Assembly (NCBI GenBank): GCA_030066875.1 | Contig: JASJAS010000034.1 | Coordinates: 1 to 46,789, forward strand | Direction of reading: 5' to 3' | DNA: 46,789 bases | From: Acidimicrobiia bacterium | GTDB lineage: Bacteria > Actinomycetota > Acidimicrobiia > Spongiisociales > UBA5794 | In this document: in pieces, positions 1 through 10,885 of the stretch | Numbering within the stretch: the first letter of the stretch is position 1 | Layout: each line of letters begins with the position of its first letter | The notes under the pieces: generated by a model | The model's database searches: none | The model's input: the letters and a program-made list of their open reading frames with translations, nothing else | What the model was told of the DNA's origin: nothing | Made by a program: the position numbers and the translations under genes

Positions 1-989
1 ATTCCCTCGGGTAGGGGATCATCGGCAAACAAGCCGAGCCATTCCAGGCTAGCGATCACGGGGTCGTCGGGCGGGAGCCCGAGGTGATCGGCCACGACCG
101 CGGCAAGGTCATCCGTTGCTGGGTGGCCGATCAAGCGGCTGAGCAATCCGGCGAAGGTGAGGCCCGCCATGTCCTCCTTCTCGGTCTCGTCCAGCAACCC
201 GAGGTCGACCATGCAGCGCATCACTGCACACCATCCTGGGTAGCGGAGCGTCCCTCGGAACATCGTCGCCGCCGAGTCGATGCCGTAGGTGTCCAGGTAG
301 GGCAAGCTGTCACGGTTCGGGTACCCCTCGAATTCGACCAGGTCATGGTCGAGCGCCACCGTTACCGGAGCCCGGTGATCGAATAGCACCTCGCCGGGCA
401 CCTCAATGGTGCGGCCGTCGCGACGGAAGCGGGCGGTGTTCTTGCCGGCCTTGAGCACGCCCTTGGGACTCCAAGAGAACTTGTAGCCAAAGGGGTTGTC
501 GTTGGCTTCCGGCGCGGGCAAGCCACCACAGAAGGAGCTGAAGGACGTGATCTCGCCGCCCGCCTCCTGAACCCGATGAATCACTTGCATCGCCGTCATG
601 TGGTCGATGCCGGGATCAACGCCGATCTCGTTGAGCAGAATGACCCCGGCCTTTCGGGCCGGACCATCGAGAGCGCGCATCGCATCACTGACGTAGGAAG
701 TGGTCACAAGGTGGGTGCCGGTCTCGATGCACACTTCGGCCACCCGGGTGTGGTGTTCGTAGGGCAGGAGGCTCACCACCAGATCGTGCGCGGCTACGAG
801 TGGCACCAACCGGGCGGGCTCGCGAGCGATGTCAAATGCCTCGGCCCGACCATGCTGGTGCCCGTCGATGATCGCCTCCGCCTTGCTCACAGTTCGGCTG
901 GCTGCGGTCACGGAGAAGCCGTGATCGAGGAGGTAGCGAATGTGCGCCCGGGCCACGGAACCTGCTCCGAGGACGACGATCTTCTTCAT
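1..989 (-). CDS. Saccharopine dehydrogenase, L-glutamate-forming (C-terminus cut by window edge)
   Basis: Second step of lysine breakdown by the saccharopine route: NAD(P)-dependent oxidation of saccharopine to aminoadipate semialdehyde plus glutamate. I translated the minus strand from the ATG at 989; the frame is open to base 1 (329 residues). The N-terminus is a Rossmann fold (VVLGAGSVARAH, residues 5-16, then ASRT at 30-33). Residues 120-131 read NEIGVDPGIDHM, and 154-176 contain CGGLPAP and YKFSWSP, signatures I recognise from the saccharopine dehydrogenase half of the bifunctional AASS enzyme. The start overlaps the stop of the upstream lysine-ketoglutarate reductase gene in an ATGA, so the two are translationally coupled. 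That partner argues strongly for the catabolic enzyme over other LYS9-like reductases such as carboxynorspermidine synthase. The 3' end lies outside the window. Confidence 0.9.
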   Translation of the reverse strand, partial: MKKIVVLGAGSVARAHIRYLLDHGFSVTAASRTVSKAEAIIDGHQHGRAEAFDIAREPARLVPLVAAHDLVVSLLPYEHHTRVAEVCIETGTHLVTTSYVSDAMRALDGPARKAGVILLNEIGVDPGIDHMTAMQVIHRVQEAGGEITSFSSFCGGLPAPEANDNPFGYKFSWSPKGVLKAGKNTARFRRDGRTIEVPGEVLFDHRAPVTVALDHDLVEFEGYPNRDSLPYLDTYGIDSAATMFRGTLRYPGWCAVMRCMVDLGLLDETEKEDMAGLTFAGLLSRLIGHPATDDLAAVVADHLGLPPDDPVIASLEWLGLFADDPLPEG

Positions 990-2344
990 GGTTCCTCCCC
1001 AATGGGCGTGGCCTGCCCGCCGTGGGCGTCGACATGCGTTTGGAGATATCGGTAGCGAGGGGTCAGCACACCTCTGTGAACGATTGCTGCGGGTTCGATC
1101 TCGGGCGGGAGACCCACCGATTCCCAAGGCTCGGACCATCGGGCACGGGCGATCGCGGGCACGAACGGAGTCAGTACCCGGCTGAAGTCTTCGGTGGATT
1201 CCCTCGGCAGTTCGCAGGGAAGGGCGTCGACGGCGAGCACTACCGGCCCGGCTCCGGCGACTCCGTCCCGCGTCTGTCCGGTGTCGCAATCCCAGACATA
1301 GATCGGGGAGTCGGGCGTGGTGGCCCGTTCTGTGATCTCGATGCTGCCCTCGATGTCACACGTGATATCCCCGATGACGCGCAGCCGCGGTCGATCCTCG
1401 GAGGCGAAGAGTCGACGGACGCTATCGCGAGTGACCAACCGCGGGTACGCCTCGGTCCAGAAGATCGTGTTCATGAGAACGGTCAGCGATCCTAGATAGG
1501 GGGCGAAGCGGGACCGGTAGCGTTCGGGATGGTCGTAGTACTCCTGCAACTCGAAAGGCTGGCCGGGCTCGATCCGCTCGACCAGGTGCTCCTCCCGGAA
1601 AGTTACCCGGTAGACCACGTCCCGCCGGGCCGTCCCGGAACCGACGAGGTCTTCGAGCTCGGAAGGGTCAAGCTCAACAGTGGGAAGCTCGGAGAGGATC
1701 TCATGGACCCCGCCGGCCACATTCCCATAGCCGGCCACGCCTACCACCAACGGTGCCAGCGACCCGGGCACTCCGTCTCGGGCCAGGGTCTTGCCAGCCT
1801 CGCTCACCGCATCCTTGGCCTCGGCGAGAGCCGCGTAGGCATGTGCCGGCTTGATCTTGCCGAAGACGTGCCGCGTCTCTTCCCAGTCCAGCCGCTGACC
1901 CAGGGCCCACAAGCTGTCGATCATGCCGGCCAGGCCTGCATGCCGGCCGAAGAAGATGAGACGCCTGCCCTGGTTGTCGACGACACGCTCGTAGTCCACC
2001 AGCGTCGCTTCGAGCTCCAGGATCCGTTGGAGCATGGGCATGTTGTATGGCTGACCCTTCACTACGTGGGAGAAGAAGACGTAACCCGTGCGTCTTTGGA
2101 GCTTGGCCGGCGGGATCTCTTTGACACCGAAGACGACTTCCGCGGCGGACAAGTCGGAGGTGACGACACCGCCGGCATTCCGGTATTCCTCGTCGCGGAA
2201 CACTCGGCGCTCCGATGGTTCGACCAGGACTTCTAGACCGTGCCGGTTCACCAGTTCCCGTACCCCGCTCGGGGCGAGAGGAGCCCTTCTCTCCCAGGGG
2301 CTCTTGTCTTCGGCCCGGATTCCGATGCGGGTCCGTCCGGTCAT
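986..2344 (-). CDS. Lysine-ketoglutarate reductase (saccharopine-forming), LOR domain protein
   Basis: Condenses L-lysine with 2-oxoglutarate using NADPH to give saccharopine. The 452-residue protein starts TRIGIRAEDKSPWERRAPLAP (residues 4-24), the typical opening of the alanine dehydrogenase/PNT-like N-terminal domain of LKR, followed by a Rossmann region (VVGVAGYGNVAGGVHEIL near residue 200). Its stop overlaps the start of the saccharopine dehydrogenase gene by 4 nt (ATGA). In animals these two activities are fused in AASS; here they are separate, adjacent genes. The ATG at 2344 has no Shine-Dalgarno sequence, but a TACAAT -10-like hexamer lies 10 nt upstream (complement of 2355-2360), so a very short leader is likely. 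The third pathway enzyme (aminoadipate semialdehyde dehydrogenase) is not in view. Confidence 0.9.
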   Translation of the reverse strand: MTGRTRIGIRAEDKSPWERRAPLAPSGVRELVNRHGLEVLVEPSERRVFRDEEYRNAGGVVTSDLSAAEVVFGVKEIPPAKLQRRTGYVFFSHVVKGQPYNMPMLQRILELEATLVDYERVVDNQGRRLIFFGRHAGLAGMIDSLWALGQRLDWEETRHVFGKIKPAHAYAALAEAKDAVSEAGKTLARDGVPGSLAPLVVGVAGYGNVAGGVHEILSELPTVELDPSELEDLVGSGTARRDVVYRVTFREEHLVERIEPGQPFELQEYYDHPERYRSRFAPYLGSLTVLMNTIFWTEAYPRLVTRDSVRRLFASEDRPRLRVIGDITCDIEGSIEITERATTPDSPIYVWDCDTGQTRDGVAGAGPVVLAVDALPCELPRESTEDFSRVLTPFVPAIARARWSEPWESVGLPPEIEPAAIVHRGVLTPRYRYLQTHVDAHGGQATPIGEEP

Positions 2345-2354
2345 GTCGGGCGAG

Positions 2355-2360
2355 ATTGTA
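2355..2360 (-). promoter_or_regulatory. Candidate -10 element for the saccharopine-pathway operon
   Basis: The minus strand reads TACAAT ten bases before the ATG of the lysine-ketoglutarate reductase gene. No convincing -35 hexamer is seen at 17-18 bp. Initiation here would give a leader of only about 3-4 nt, consistent with the missing Shine-Dalgarno sequence. Confidence 0.35.
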
Positions 2361-2423
2361 GAGCTTCCAACAGGGGCACCATTTGACCGGACCAGATGGG
2401 TCAGCCTTCTGTCAGGCGGGTCA

Positions 2424-3620
2424 TCAGCGGCTCGACCATGCCACCCAGGTGCCGTCGCTCACTCGTTGCGGAGCGGAACCGTCCGCTTTGACCCAGATCC
2501 CAGATTCACCATCGATCGCCCCGGGAAAGGCGAATGCCGAACCATCGGGTGACCAGAGGGTCACGCTCTGGGCATACTGGTCGAAGAAGGGGAGCAGTTC
2601 ACGCAAGAAGCTTGGATCAGGCTCAAATCGAACTGACTCGCTCATCTCGCCGTCCTCCCAGATGCTCCAGCGAGCCTCTCCGGAGGCGACGGCATCGAGC
2701 ACGAGCAGCCTCCGGCCATCCGGGGACCAGAAGAAAGCGATCGCCGGGTTCTCGGTCACCGTTTGCAGATCCCCACCCTCCACGTCGATCACCACGACCC
2801 GGCCTGCCGCGAGCCGTGGCGTCGTTTGATAGGCCACGCTGAGAGCGTCGCTGTCACGCATGCTTTGGGCGGCAATCTTCGAGCCGTCGGGAGTGGCAAC
2901 GAAGTTTGTCGGACCAGGCACTCGGGCGAGCAGGCTGCTGTCCCCGGTCGTGTCGATCAGGGCGAGGTATCTGTCGTTCCCTTGGTGGTCGATGGCGATG
3001 ATCCCACGGTCGGTCCACACCGGAGCTTGAAACTGTCCTGGTACCGGTCCGAGAGCTTGCGCCGAGCCGGCGATGTTGATCTCCAACCGGTCGGACCCGA
3101 TGTGTGTGACCATTTCCGTTCCGCTCGGGCTCCACGAGAAATACAGGGGTTGACCGGCGTCGAGCTGTTCCAGTTCGGAAAGTGCTCCGTCCGCAATCGA
3201 TGTCGTGTCGAGGCGCAGCCCGCTCTCACCGTTCCGCAGCAATGCCAGCTCGTTGCCCGTCGACCAGTGGAAATAGAAGGGGAAGCTCGAGGTGGGGAGC
3301 GACCACCGACCCGATGTGTCAGGATCTGCGACGTGGATCCCTCGTTCGGGGCTGATCTGAGAGAAAGCGAGCAGAGTGCCGTCCGGAGACCAGGTTGGTT
3401 GGAAGTAGAAGGCGCGATCGGCTCCGGAAGGAGCGACATCGGTCACTGCCACGCGGTTGGAACCATCGGCGTCGAGTACGACGACGTTGCCATCGTCGAC
3501 GATGGCAAGCCGACCCTCCCCTTCACCGGTTCCTTGGACGGTGCCGTTGGTGCACGCCCCGAGGGCGAGGATGGCCACCAGCATCCAGCCCGCCGTCACC
3601 GTCCTATTGAGTCGTCTCAT
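2424..3620 (-). CDS. Lipoprotein with TolB/WD40-like beta-propeller
   Basis: Predicted exported lipoprotein of about 398 residues. I chose the ATG at 3620 rather than an in-frame GTG at 3677, because the ATG begins a clean lipoprotein signal: MRRLNR, a hydrophobic stretch, then LGAC with the lipidated Cys at residue 23. The mature part has repeated strand motifs typical of TolB/WD40-like PD40 blades, for example FQPTWSPDGTLLAFSQ, YFSWSPSGTEM, FFWSPDGRRLLVLD and VTLWSPDGSAFAFPG. No enzyme motif is visible, so a binding or sensing role outside the membrane is plausible but not shown. It sits upstream of the lysine catabolism pair on the same strand with a 79-nt gap and diverges from the acetyl-CoA synthetase gene. 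Confidence 0.75.
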   Translation of the reverse strand: MRRLNRTVTAGWMLVAILALGACTNGTVQGTGEGEGRLAIVDDGNVVVLDADGSNRVAVTDVAPSGADRAFYFQPTWSPDGTLLAFSQISPERGIHVADPDTSGRWSLPTSSFPFYFHWSTGNELALLRNGESGLRLDTTSIADGALSELEQLDAGQPLYFSWSPSGTEMVTHIGSDRLEINIAGSAQALGPVPGQFQAPVWTDRGIIAIDHQGNDRYLALIDTTGDSSLLARVPGPTNFVATPDGSKIAAQSMRDSDALSVAYQTTPRLAAGRVVVIDVEGGDLQTVTENPAIAFFWSPDGRRLLVLDAVASGEARWSIWEDGEMSESVRFEPDPSFLRELLPFFDQYAQSVTLWSPDGSAFAFPGAIDGESGIWVKADGSAPQRVSDGTWVAWSSR

Positions 3621-3786
3621 GCTCACTCTTCGGCGCAACCTCACCGGCCGGATCCTTGTTCCCGTAGGCAGCGTCACAAAAGGGACCCATTCCGGAAAAA
3701 GCCACTCAGAAGGGGACCTTTAGGCCCTGCTACGAAGCCACCTCTGGGCATACGATGCTTGGCGAGCAGTACGTCTAGGAGGACTG

Positions 3787-5739
<1,953 letters not shown>

Positions 5740-5763
5740 CCAGCAGAACGGACGACCACGGCA

Positions 5764-5795
5764 GACGCCTCCTTCGCTAGGGCGGGGGAGGCGTC
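5764..5795 (+). terminator. Hairpin between acs and the Dps-like gene
   Basis: A perfect 9-bp inverted repeat, GACGCCTCC (5764-5772) and GGAGGCGTC (5787-5795), with a 14-nt loop lies 24 nt after the acs stop. No T-run follows, so it may be a weak or factor-assisted terminator, as is common in high-GC actinobacteria, or an mRNA 3' stabiliser. Confidence 0.5.
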
Positions 5796-5825
5796 GCAAC
5801 TAGAGAGAAGGACTAGGAGGAACTC

Positions 5826-6290
5826 ATGGCTTGGACGGTGCTCCCCGAGGCAACCGCTCACAAGGTGGCGGATGCCCTGCAGCCGACAATGCTCGACCTC
5901 ATCGACCTGCACCTCATCGGTAAGCAAGCGCACTGGACCGTCGTCGGTGACGGTTTCCAGCCTGTGCACGAGCGGCTCGACATCTTGATCGACGCATGGC
6001 GGGAGTGGAGCGACAGCGTTGCCGAACGGATCGTCATCCTTGGTGCGTTGCCACGGGGACGGGCCCAAGATGTGGTCAACGAGGGTGCCGGCAACGAGCT
6101 TCCGGTCGCATGGCTGGATGACACCGAAGCAATTCGCCTGATGGCCGACCGGGTTGAACTGGCGGCGAAGCGTGCAAGGGACAATCAGGCTGCAGTTGCC
6201 GATCTCGACGTCATAAGCGACGCTCTGTTGCAGACCATCATCGAGGGCCTCGAAGAGCAACTCTGGATGCTTCGCGCGCATCTCCGCTGA
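5826..6290 (+). CDS. dps: Dps-family miniferritin
   Basis: Iron-storing and peroxide-detoxifying 12-mer subunit of the Dps/ferritin-like family. The 154-residue protein keeps the inter-subunit ferroxidase ligands with exact family spacing: His36, His48, Asp52 and Glu67, with the same offsets as H51, H63, D67 and E82 of E. coli Dps. They lie in KQAHWTVVGDGFQPVHERLD and DSVAER. It lacks the Lys-rich N-terminal tail used by E. coli Dps to bind DNA, so DNA binding cannot be assumed. A good AGGAGG Shine-Dalgarno sequence precedes the ATG. It appears to be a single gene between two hairpin-like or non-coding gaps. Confidence 0.9.
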   Translation: MAWTVLPEATAHKVADALQPTMLDLIDLHLIGKQAHWTVVGDGFQPVHERLDILIDAWREWSDSVAERIVILGALPRGRAQDVVNEGAGNELPVAWLDDTEAIRLMADRVELAAKRARDNQAAVADLDVISDALLQTIIEGLEEQLWMLRAHLR

Positions 6291-6374
6291 AGTAGGCAAA
6301 CACGCGACCAGGCGGGAGCGTCTCCATGTTGCACGCGCCTGTGTCGTGGGCTGGCAACGTTATGTCCCAGCTTC

Positions 6375-6380
6375 GATAAT
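6375..6380 (+). promoter_or_regulatory. Candidate -10 of a leaderless promoter for the phosphohexomutase
   Basis: GATAAT ends exactly 6 nt before the ATG at 6387 and no Shine-Dalgarno sequence is present, so transcription would start at the A of the start codon. A partial -35 match, CTGGCA at 6351-6356, lies 18 bp upstream. Confidence 0.45.
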
Positions 6381-6386
6381 GGTGCC

Positions 6387-8102
6387 ATGAGTAGCGTCCC
6401 TGATGATCTCCGCCGCCGCACCGAAGAGTGGATTGCGGCCGACCCGCACAAGAAGACCCGCCGGGAGCTGACCGAGCTCCTCGAAGCCGGTGACGCCGAC
6501 GAGTTGGCAGAACGAATGGACGGCTCTCTCGAGTTCGGCACGGCCGGATTGCGGGGGAAGGTCGAGGCAGGTTCGAATCGAATGAACCGCGCCGTCGTCA
6601 TTCGCACGACCCGCGGCCTCGCCGAGTTCCTCCTGGAGCGCGCCGGCGATTCCGACAAGCCGGTGGTCATCGGGCGTGACGCCCGGCTTTCGAGTCAGCG
6701 ATTCCAGAAGGATGCTGTGGCAGTGCTCACCGCGGCCGGAATCCTCGTGCGGTTCTTCCGCGACCCTGTGCCAACTCCGTTGGTTGCCTATGCGGCCCGC
6801 CAACTGGGGGCGCAGGCTGCCGTCGTGATCACCGCCAGCCACAACCCGCCACTCGACAACGGCTACAAGGTCTACGACACCAACGGAGCCCAGATCATCC
6901 CACCGACCGACAAGGAGATCGCCGCAAAGATCGCTTCGGCTCCTTCGGCCAAGGATGTACCCCGCCTCGCCAAGAAGTATCGGGGCGGCATGACCTACCC
7001 GGTTCCGGATTACATGTTTGAACGGTATCTCGGCGAGTTGGCGCAGGTGCGGGCGTCCGATGCAAAGGGTTCAGATCTGGGCATCGTCTACACCCCACTT
7101 CACGGTGTCGGTGGTGCGTTCGTGACGGACGCATTGCGCAGATTCGGCCACCCCAGAATCCATCAGGTTGCGGAGCAGTACGACCCCGATGGGCACTTCC
7201 CCACGGTTGACTTTCCCAACCCGGAGGAGCCGGGGGCGCTCGACCTTGCCAGCAGCCTTGCGGTCGAGAACAACGCCGATCTCATCATCGCCAACGACCC
7301 CGACACCGACCGGCTGTCGATCAGCCTGGCTCACAGTGACGGATGGCGTCCGCTCACTGGCAATCAGATTGGAGTGCTGCTGGCCGACTACCTCCTGTCG
7401 AACACGACCGTGGAGCGACCGGTTGTGCTCAACAGCATCGTCTCGTCTCCCATGCTGGCCAGCGTGGCGGAGTCCCACGGAGCACGGTTCGTGCAAACAC
7501 TCACCGGCTTCAAGTGGATCTGGAACGCCGCTCTCGATGTGGCTGAGGCCGACGGATCCACTTTCGTCTTCGGCTACGAGGAGGCGCTGGGGTACTCGGT
7601 CGGTCCCGCGGTGCGGGACAAGGACGGCATTTCGGCTGCCGTGATATTCGCCGATCTCGCCGCGGCATGTCACCAGCGAGGGGAGTCCGTGCTCGATTAC
7701 CTGGCTCGACTCTATGACGAGCACGGCCTGTGGGCTTCGACCCAGAAGAGCATCGTACGCCCCGGCAGCGAGGGAGCAGCCCAGATCGCAGCGGCGATGG
7801 AGCGCATCGGCGCCGCGCCGCCGTCCGAGATCGCCGGAATCGAGGTTGTCGAGGTTACGGACTACCGAATCGGAGCAGAGGATCGGCCCCGGTATCTCGC
7901 GGCGACCCCGCTGGTCGCTTTGGATCTGGGGAGCCGGGGGCGCGCCCTGGTGCGACCGAGTGGCACGGAGCCCAAGCTGAAGATCTACGTCGATCTCGTG
8001 GCCGCCCGTGACACCACGGTCACCGCCGAGCAGCAGGAGAGGACGCTGGTTGCGGAGGCCGACGGTGTTGCAGAGGCCCTGGCCGAGGTGCTTGGTCTGT
8101 AG
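6387..8102 (+). CDS. Phosphohexomutase (phosphoglucomutase/phosphomannomutase)
   Basis: Interconverts hexose 1- and 6-phosphates. The 571-residue protein has all four domains of the alpha-D-phosphohexomutase superfamily: phosphoserine loop VITASHNPP with Ser151, metal-binding loop DPDTDR (304-309), sugar-binding loop FGYEEALGYSVG with Glu398/Glu399, and phosphate-binding RPSGTEPK (523-530). The early FGTAGLRG motif (50-57) and overall length resemble the PgcA-type and eukaryotic PGM2-like enzymes, so glucose 1-phosphate is the likeliest substrate. Mannose or ribose phosphates cannot be excluded. The start lacks a Shine-Dalgarno sequence and appears leaderless. It links the gluconeogenic genes downstream to glycogen or cell-wall sugar synthesis. 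Confidence 0.92.
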   Translation: MSSVPDDLRRRTEEWIAADPHKKTRRELTELLEAGDADELAERMDGSLEFGTAGLRGKVEAGSNRMNRAVVIRTTRGLAEFLLERAGDSDKPVVIGRDARLSSQRFQKDAVAVLTAAGILVRFFRDPVPTPLVAYAARQLGAQAAVVITASHNPPLDNGYKVYDTNGAQIIPPTDKEIAAKIASAPSAKDVPRLAKKYRGGMTYPVPDYMFERYLGELAQVRASDAKGSDLGIVYTPLHGVGGAFVTDALRRFGHPRIHQVAEQYDPDGHFPTVDFPNPEEPGALDLASSLAVENNADLIIANDPDTDRLSISLAHSDGWRPLTGNQIGVLLADYLLSNTTVERPVVLNSIVSSPMLASVAESHGARFVQTLTGFKWIWNAALDVAEADGSTFVFGYEEALGYSVGPAVRDKDGISAAVIFADLAAACHQRGESVLDYLARLYDEHGLWASTQKSIVRPGSEGAAQIAAAMERIGAAPPSEIAGIEVVEVTDYRIGAEDRPRYLAATPLVALDLGSRGRALVRPSGTEPKLKIYVDLVAARDTTVTAEQQERTLVAEADGVAEALAEVLGL

Positions 8103-8139
8103 CTCAGCCGAGGCCGGTCGGCGGGGATTCACCGCGGTA

Positions 8140-8168
8140 TTGGGCCCTTCCCTACAATCGGCGATAAT
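8140..8168 (+). promoter_or_regulatory. Candidate promoter for class I aldolase
   Basis: TTGGGC (8140-8145), a 17-bp spacer and GATAAT (8163-8168) match the sigma-70-type layout. The predicted start near 8175 gives a leader of about 42 nt. A second -10-like TACAAT occurs at 8153-8158. A short stem, GCCGA/TCGGC at 8107-8122, follows the preceding gene and could be a weak terminator. Confidence 0.4.
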
Positions 8169-8216
8169 GCGACCACGAATCAGACCGGCGCGGCGCGCCA
8201 CAACCAAGGAGCTGTC

Positions 8217-9266
8217 ATGGACCTAGCCGCCCTCCTCGGAGACCAAGCCGAATACCTGCTCGGATACGAGGCGAAGGGGATCCCGAAGGAGCAGCTCAGC
8301 CTTCCTGGGCCGGATTTCATCGATCGTGTCATCGCCAAGAGCGACCGGACTCCGCAGGTGCTCCGCAGTCTGCAGAGCTTGTACGACCACGGCCGGCTCG
8401 GCGGTTCGGGATATGTCTCGATCCTCCCGGTGGACCAGGGGATCGAGCATTCTGCGGCTGCTTCTTTTGCGCCGAACCCGGCCTACTTCGACCCGAAGAA
8501 CATCGTCGAACTAGCTATTGAGGGAGGCTGCAACGCCGTTGCCTCCACCTTCGGTGTGCTTGCAATGGTCTCTCGTAGCTACGCGCACAAGATTCCTTTC
8601 ATCGTCAAGATCAACCACAACGAGTTGCTCACCTACCCGGCAACGCACGATCAGGTCATGTTCGGTTCGGTCGATCAGGCCTTCGACCTCGGGGCCGCCG
8701 CCGTGGGCGCCACCATCTACTTCGGTTCGGACGAGTCGATGCGGCAACTCCAGGAAACCGCCGAAGCGTTCGAGCGGGCGCACCAACTGGGTATGTTCAC
8801 GGTGCTGTGGTGCTATGTCCGCAACAGCGCATTCAAGAAGGACGGAGTCAACTACGAAGGTGCGGCCGACTTGACTGGTCAGGCAAACCACATTGGGGCG
8901 ACCATCGAGGCCGACATCGTCAAGCAGAAGCTTCCCGATTCCAACGACGGCTACGGCGTGATCGGTTTTGGACGTACCCATCCCAAGGTGTACGACGAAC
9001 TGACGAGCGACCATCCGATCGACCTCACCCGTTGGCAGGTGGCCAACACGTACATGGGCCGAGTCGGATTGATCAACTCCGGCGGTGCTTCCGGGGGCGA
9101 GAGTGACCTCGCTGATGCAGTGCGTACCGCGGTCGTCAACAAGCGGGCCGGCGGAACCGGTCTCATCAGCGGTCGGAAAGCGTTCCAGCGTCCGATGAGC
9201 GAGGGCGTCGAATTACTCAACGCCATCCAGGATGTCTATCTGGATGCATCGGTGACGATCGCGTAA
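8217..9266 (+). CDS. fbaB: Class I fructose-bisphosphate aldolase (FbaB/DhnA type)
   Basis: Schiff-base aldolase joining or splitting fructose 1,6-bisphosphate and the two triose phosphates. The 349-residue protein follows E. coli FbaB (350 aa) almost end to end: [13 protein letters not shown] (68-80), [13 protein letters not shown] (90-102), VGATIYFGS (163-171), and [10 protein letters not shown] (231-240), in which Lys236 is the expected Schiff-base lysine. [11 protein letters not shown] forms part of the phosphate-binding site. It is followed after 53 nt by pckA, which points to a gluconeogenic role. No class II aldolase is seen in the window. Confidence 0.95.
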   Translation: MDLAALLGDQAEYLLGYEAKGIPKEQLSLPGPDFIDRVIAKSDRTPQVLRSLQSLYDHGRLGGSGYVSILPVDQGIEHSAAASFAPNPAYFDPKNIVELAIEGGCNAVASTFGVLAMVSRSYAHKIPFIVKINHNELLTYPATHDQVMFGSVDQAFDLGAAAVGATIYFGSDESMRQLQETAEAFERAHQLGMFTVLWCYVRNSAFKKDGVNYEGAADLTGQANHIGATIEADIVKQKLPDSNDGYGVIGFGRTHPKVYDELTSDHPIDLTRWQVANTYMGRVGLINSGGASGGESDLADAVRTAVVNKRAGGTGLISGRKAFQRPMSEGVELLNAIQDVYLDASVTIA

Positions 9267-9319
9267 CTACAGTCAAGCCAAGAGTTGGATCACAACGGAT
9301 AAGGCCCCGAGGAGGACTA

Positions 9320-10846
9320 ATGGCGATCGCGCTTCCGGATGCTCGTTCAGTTGCGGTAAATCCCACCCAAGCCGAGATGCGTGCATGGGTGTTGGAGTTC
9401 ATGCCCAACATCACCGAGACCGAGTTCGGCAATCTCAACTACAAGGCCCAGGTCAAGGCGCGGCTGGCGGCATCGACCTTCTTCGTCGCTGAGGAAGAGA
9501 TTCACCAGAACCGCATTCCGCGTAGCGAGTTCGAGGAGTGGGCGGCGAAGCAGGACGCCTATATCGCCGACAAGGACATGATCCTCATCGAGGGTTACAT
9601 CGGTCCCGATCCTGCATTCCGTACCGCCGCTGCCCTCTACATGGAGCGGACTCAGGCCAACATTCCGGCAATGCAGCAGCAGCTGTACTTCCCCCGCGAC
9701 GACAAATGGAACCGCGAGTTCACGGTCATCTACACGCCGGGTCTGAATGCCCCGGGGAAACCGAATGACCGGCTGATCCTGGTCGATCTCGAGAACTACG
9801 TGACCAGAGTCTTCGGTTCCGACTACTTCGGAGAATCGAAGATGGGCGGTCTGCGCATGTGGAACCACCTGGTGTATCAGCAAGGCGGCTTGGCGATGCA
9901 CTCCGGCCTCAAGACGTTCCCTGACGTGAACGGCGAAGAGAAGGTCATGGTCATCTTGGGTCTCTCGGGGACGGGTAAGACCACTACGACATTCCGTCAG
10001 CAGCTCGGCTCGTTGCCGGTGCAAGATGACTTCAACGCTCTCATGCCCGGCGGAATTGTGTACACGACCGAAAACGGGTGCTTTGCGAAGACGTTCGGTC
10101 TCGACCCGGACGACGAGCCGACCATCTATGGGGGAACCACCCGGTACGATGCGTGGCTGGAGAACACCCACTGCAATCCGGATGGGTCGGTCGATTTCTT
10201 CGATGATTCCGATACGGCGAACGGGCGCTCCACCTTCCCGCTGGCGAACATCCGGCATCGCAGCCCGGTGGATCTGCCACCGGCCAACTATCTCTTGTTG
10301 CTCAACCGGAACGAGAACCTGATTCCCGCAGTGGCCAAGCTGAAGCGAGAGCAGGCCGCGGCATACTTCATGCTTGGGGAGACAAAAGGCACGTCGGCAG
10401 GGGGGAAGGAGGAGGCGGGCAAGAACCTGAGAGTTCCCGGGACCAATCCGTTCTTCTTCAACAACGACGCCATGCAGGGCAATCGCTTGCTCGAGCTACT
10501 CGACACCATGCCGGATCTCGAGGTCTACCTCATGAATACGGGTCGGGTGGGTGGCACCGATGGCGATGAGCGATCCAAGAAGGTGAAGATTCGCCACAGC
10601 TCAGCCGTGGTCGAGGGCATCGTCTCCGGCACCATCGAGTGGGAGGAAGACCCCGATTTCGGCTACGACGTGGCGACGTCGCTCCCCGGCTTTCCCGATG
10701 AGGAGATCCTGCGTCCGCACAAGCTGTACGAGCGTCAAGGTCGGCTCGAAGAGTACGCCGCCATCGTGGACAAGCTCAAGGAGGAGCGGCGGGAATACCT
10801 GCGTTCCTATCCGGGGCTCGACGAGAGCATCGTCACCTCGATCTAG
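9320..10846 (+). CDS. pckA: Phosphoenolpyruvate carboxykinase (ATP)
   Basis: Converts oxaloacetate plus ATP to phosphoenolpyruvate, CO2 and ADP: the committed step of gluconeogenesis from acetate or amino acids. The 508-residue protein has the kinase P-loop GLSGTGKT (214-221) and the following DDFNAL metal-binding segment (236-241) of the ATP-dependent family, plus the downstream RVGGTDGDERSKKVKIRHS stretch. It is not the GTP-dependent type usual in mycobacteria and streptomycetes. The N-terminal half is somewhat divergent. A GAGGAGG Shine-Dalgarno sequence precedes the ATG. It is probably co-transcribed with fbaB (53-nt gap) and is followed by a good hairpin. Confidence 0.93.
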   Translation: MAIALPDARSVAVNPTQAEMRAWVLEFMPNITETEFGNLNYKAQVKARLAASTFFVAEEEIHQNRIPRSEFEEWAAKQDAYIADKDMILIEGYIGPDPAFRTAAALYMERTQANIPAMQQQLYFPRDDKWNREFTVIYTPGLNAPGKPNDRLILVDLENYVTRVFGSDYFGESKMGGLRMWNHLVYQQGGLAMHSGLKTFPDVNGEEKVMVILGLSGTGKTTTTFRQQLGSLPVQDDFNALMPGGIVYTTENGCFAKTFGLDPDDEPTIYGGTTRYDAWLENTHCNPDGSVDFFDDSDTANGRSTFPLANIRHRSPVDLPPANYLLLLNRNENLIPAVAKLKREQAAAYFMLGETKGTSAGGKEEAGKNLRVPGTNPFFFNNDAMQGNRLLELLDTMPDLEVYLMNTGRVGGTDGDERSKKVKIRHSSAVVEGIVSGTIEWEEDPDFGYDVATSLPGFPDEEILRPHKLYERQGRLEEYAAIVDKLKEERREYLRSYPGLDESIVTSI

Positions 10847-10885
10847 GGCTAGGCCCGCCCCCTCGAGCTCCCCCAGCATGGTCTA

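Noticed and set aside
7071-8207. 378-residue open frame on the minus strand
   Set aside because: Antisense to the phosphohexomutase, which has all catalytic motifs.
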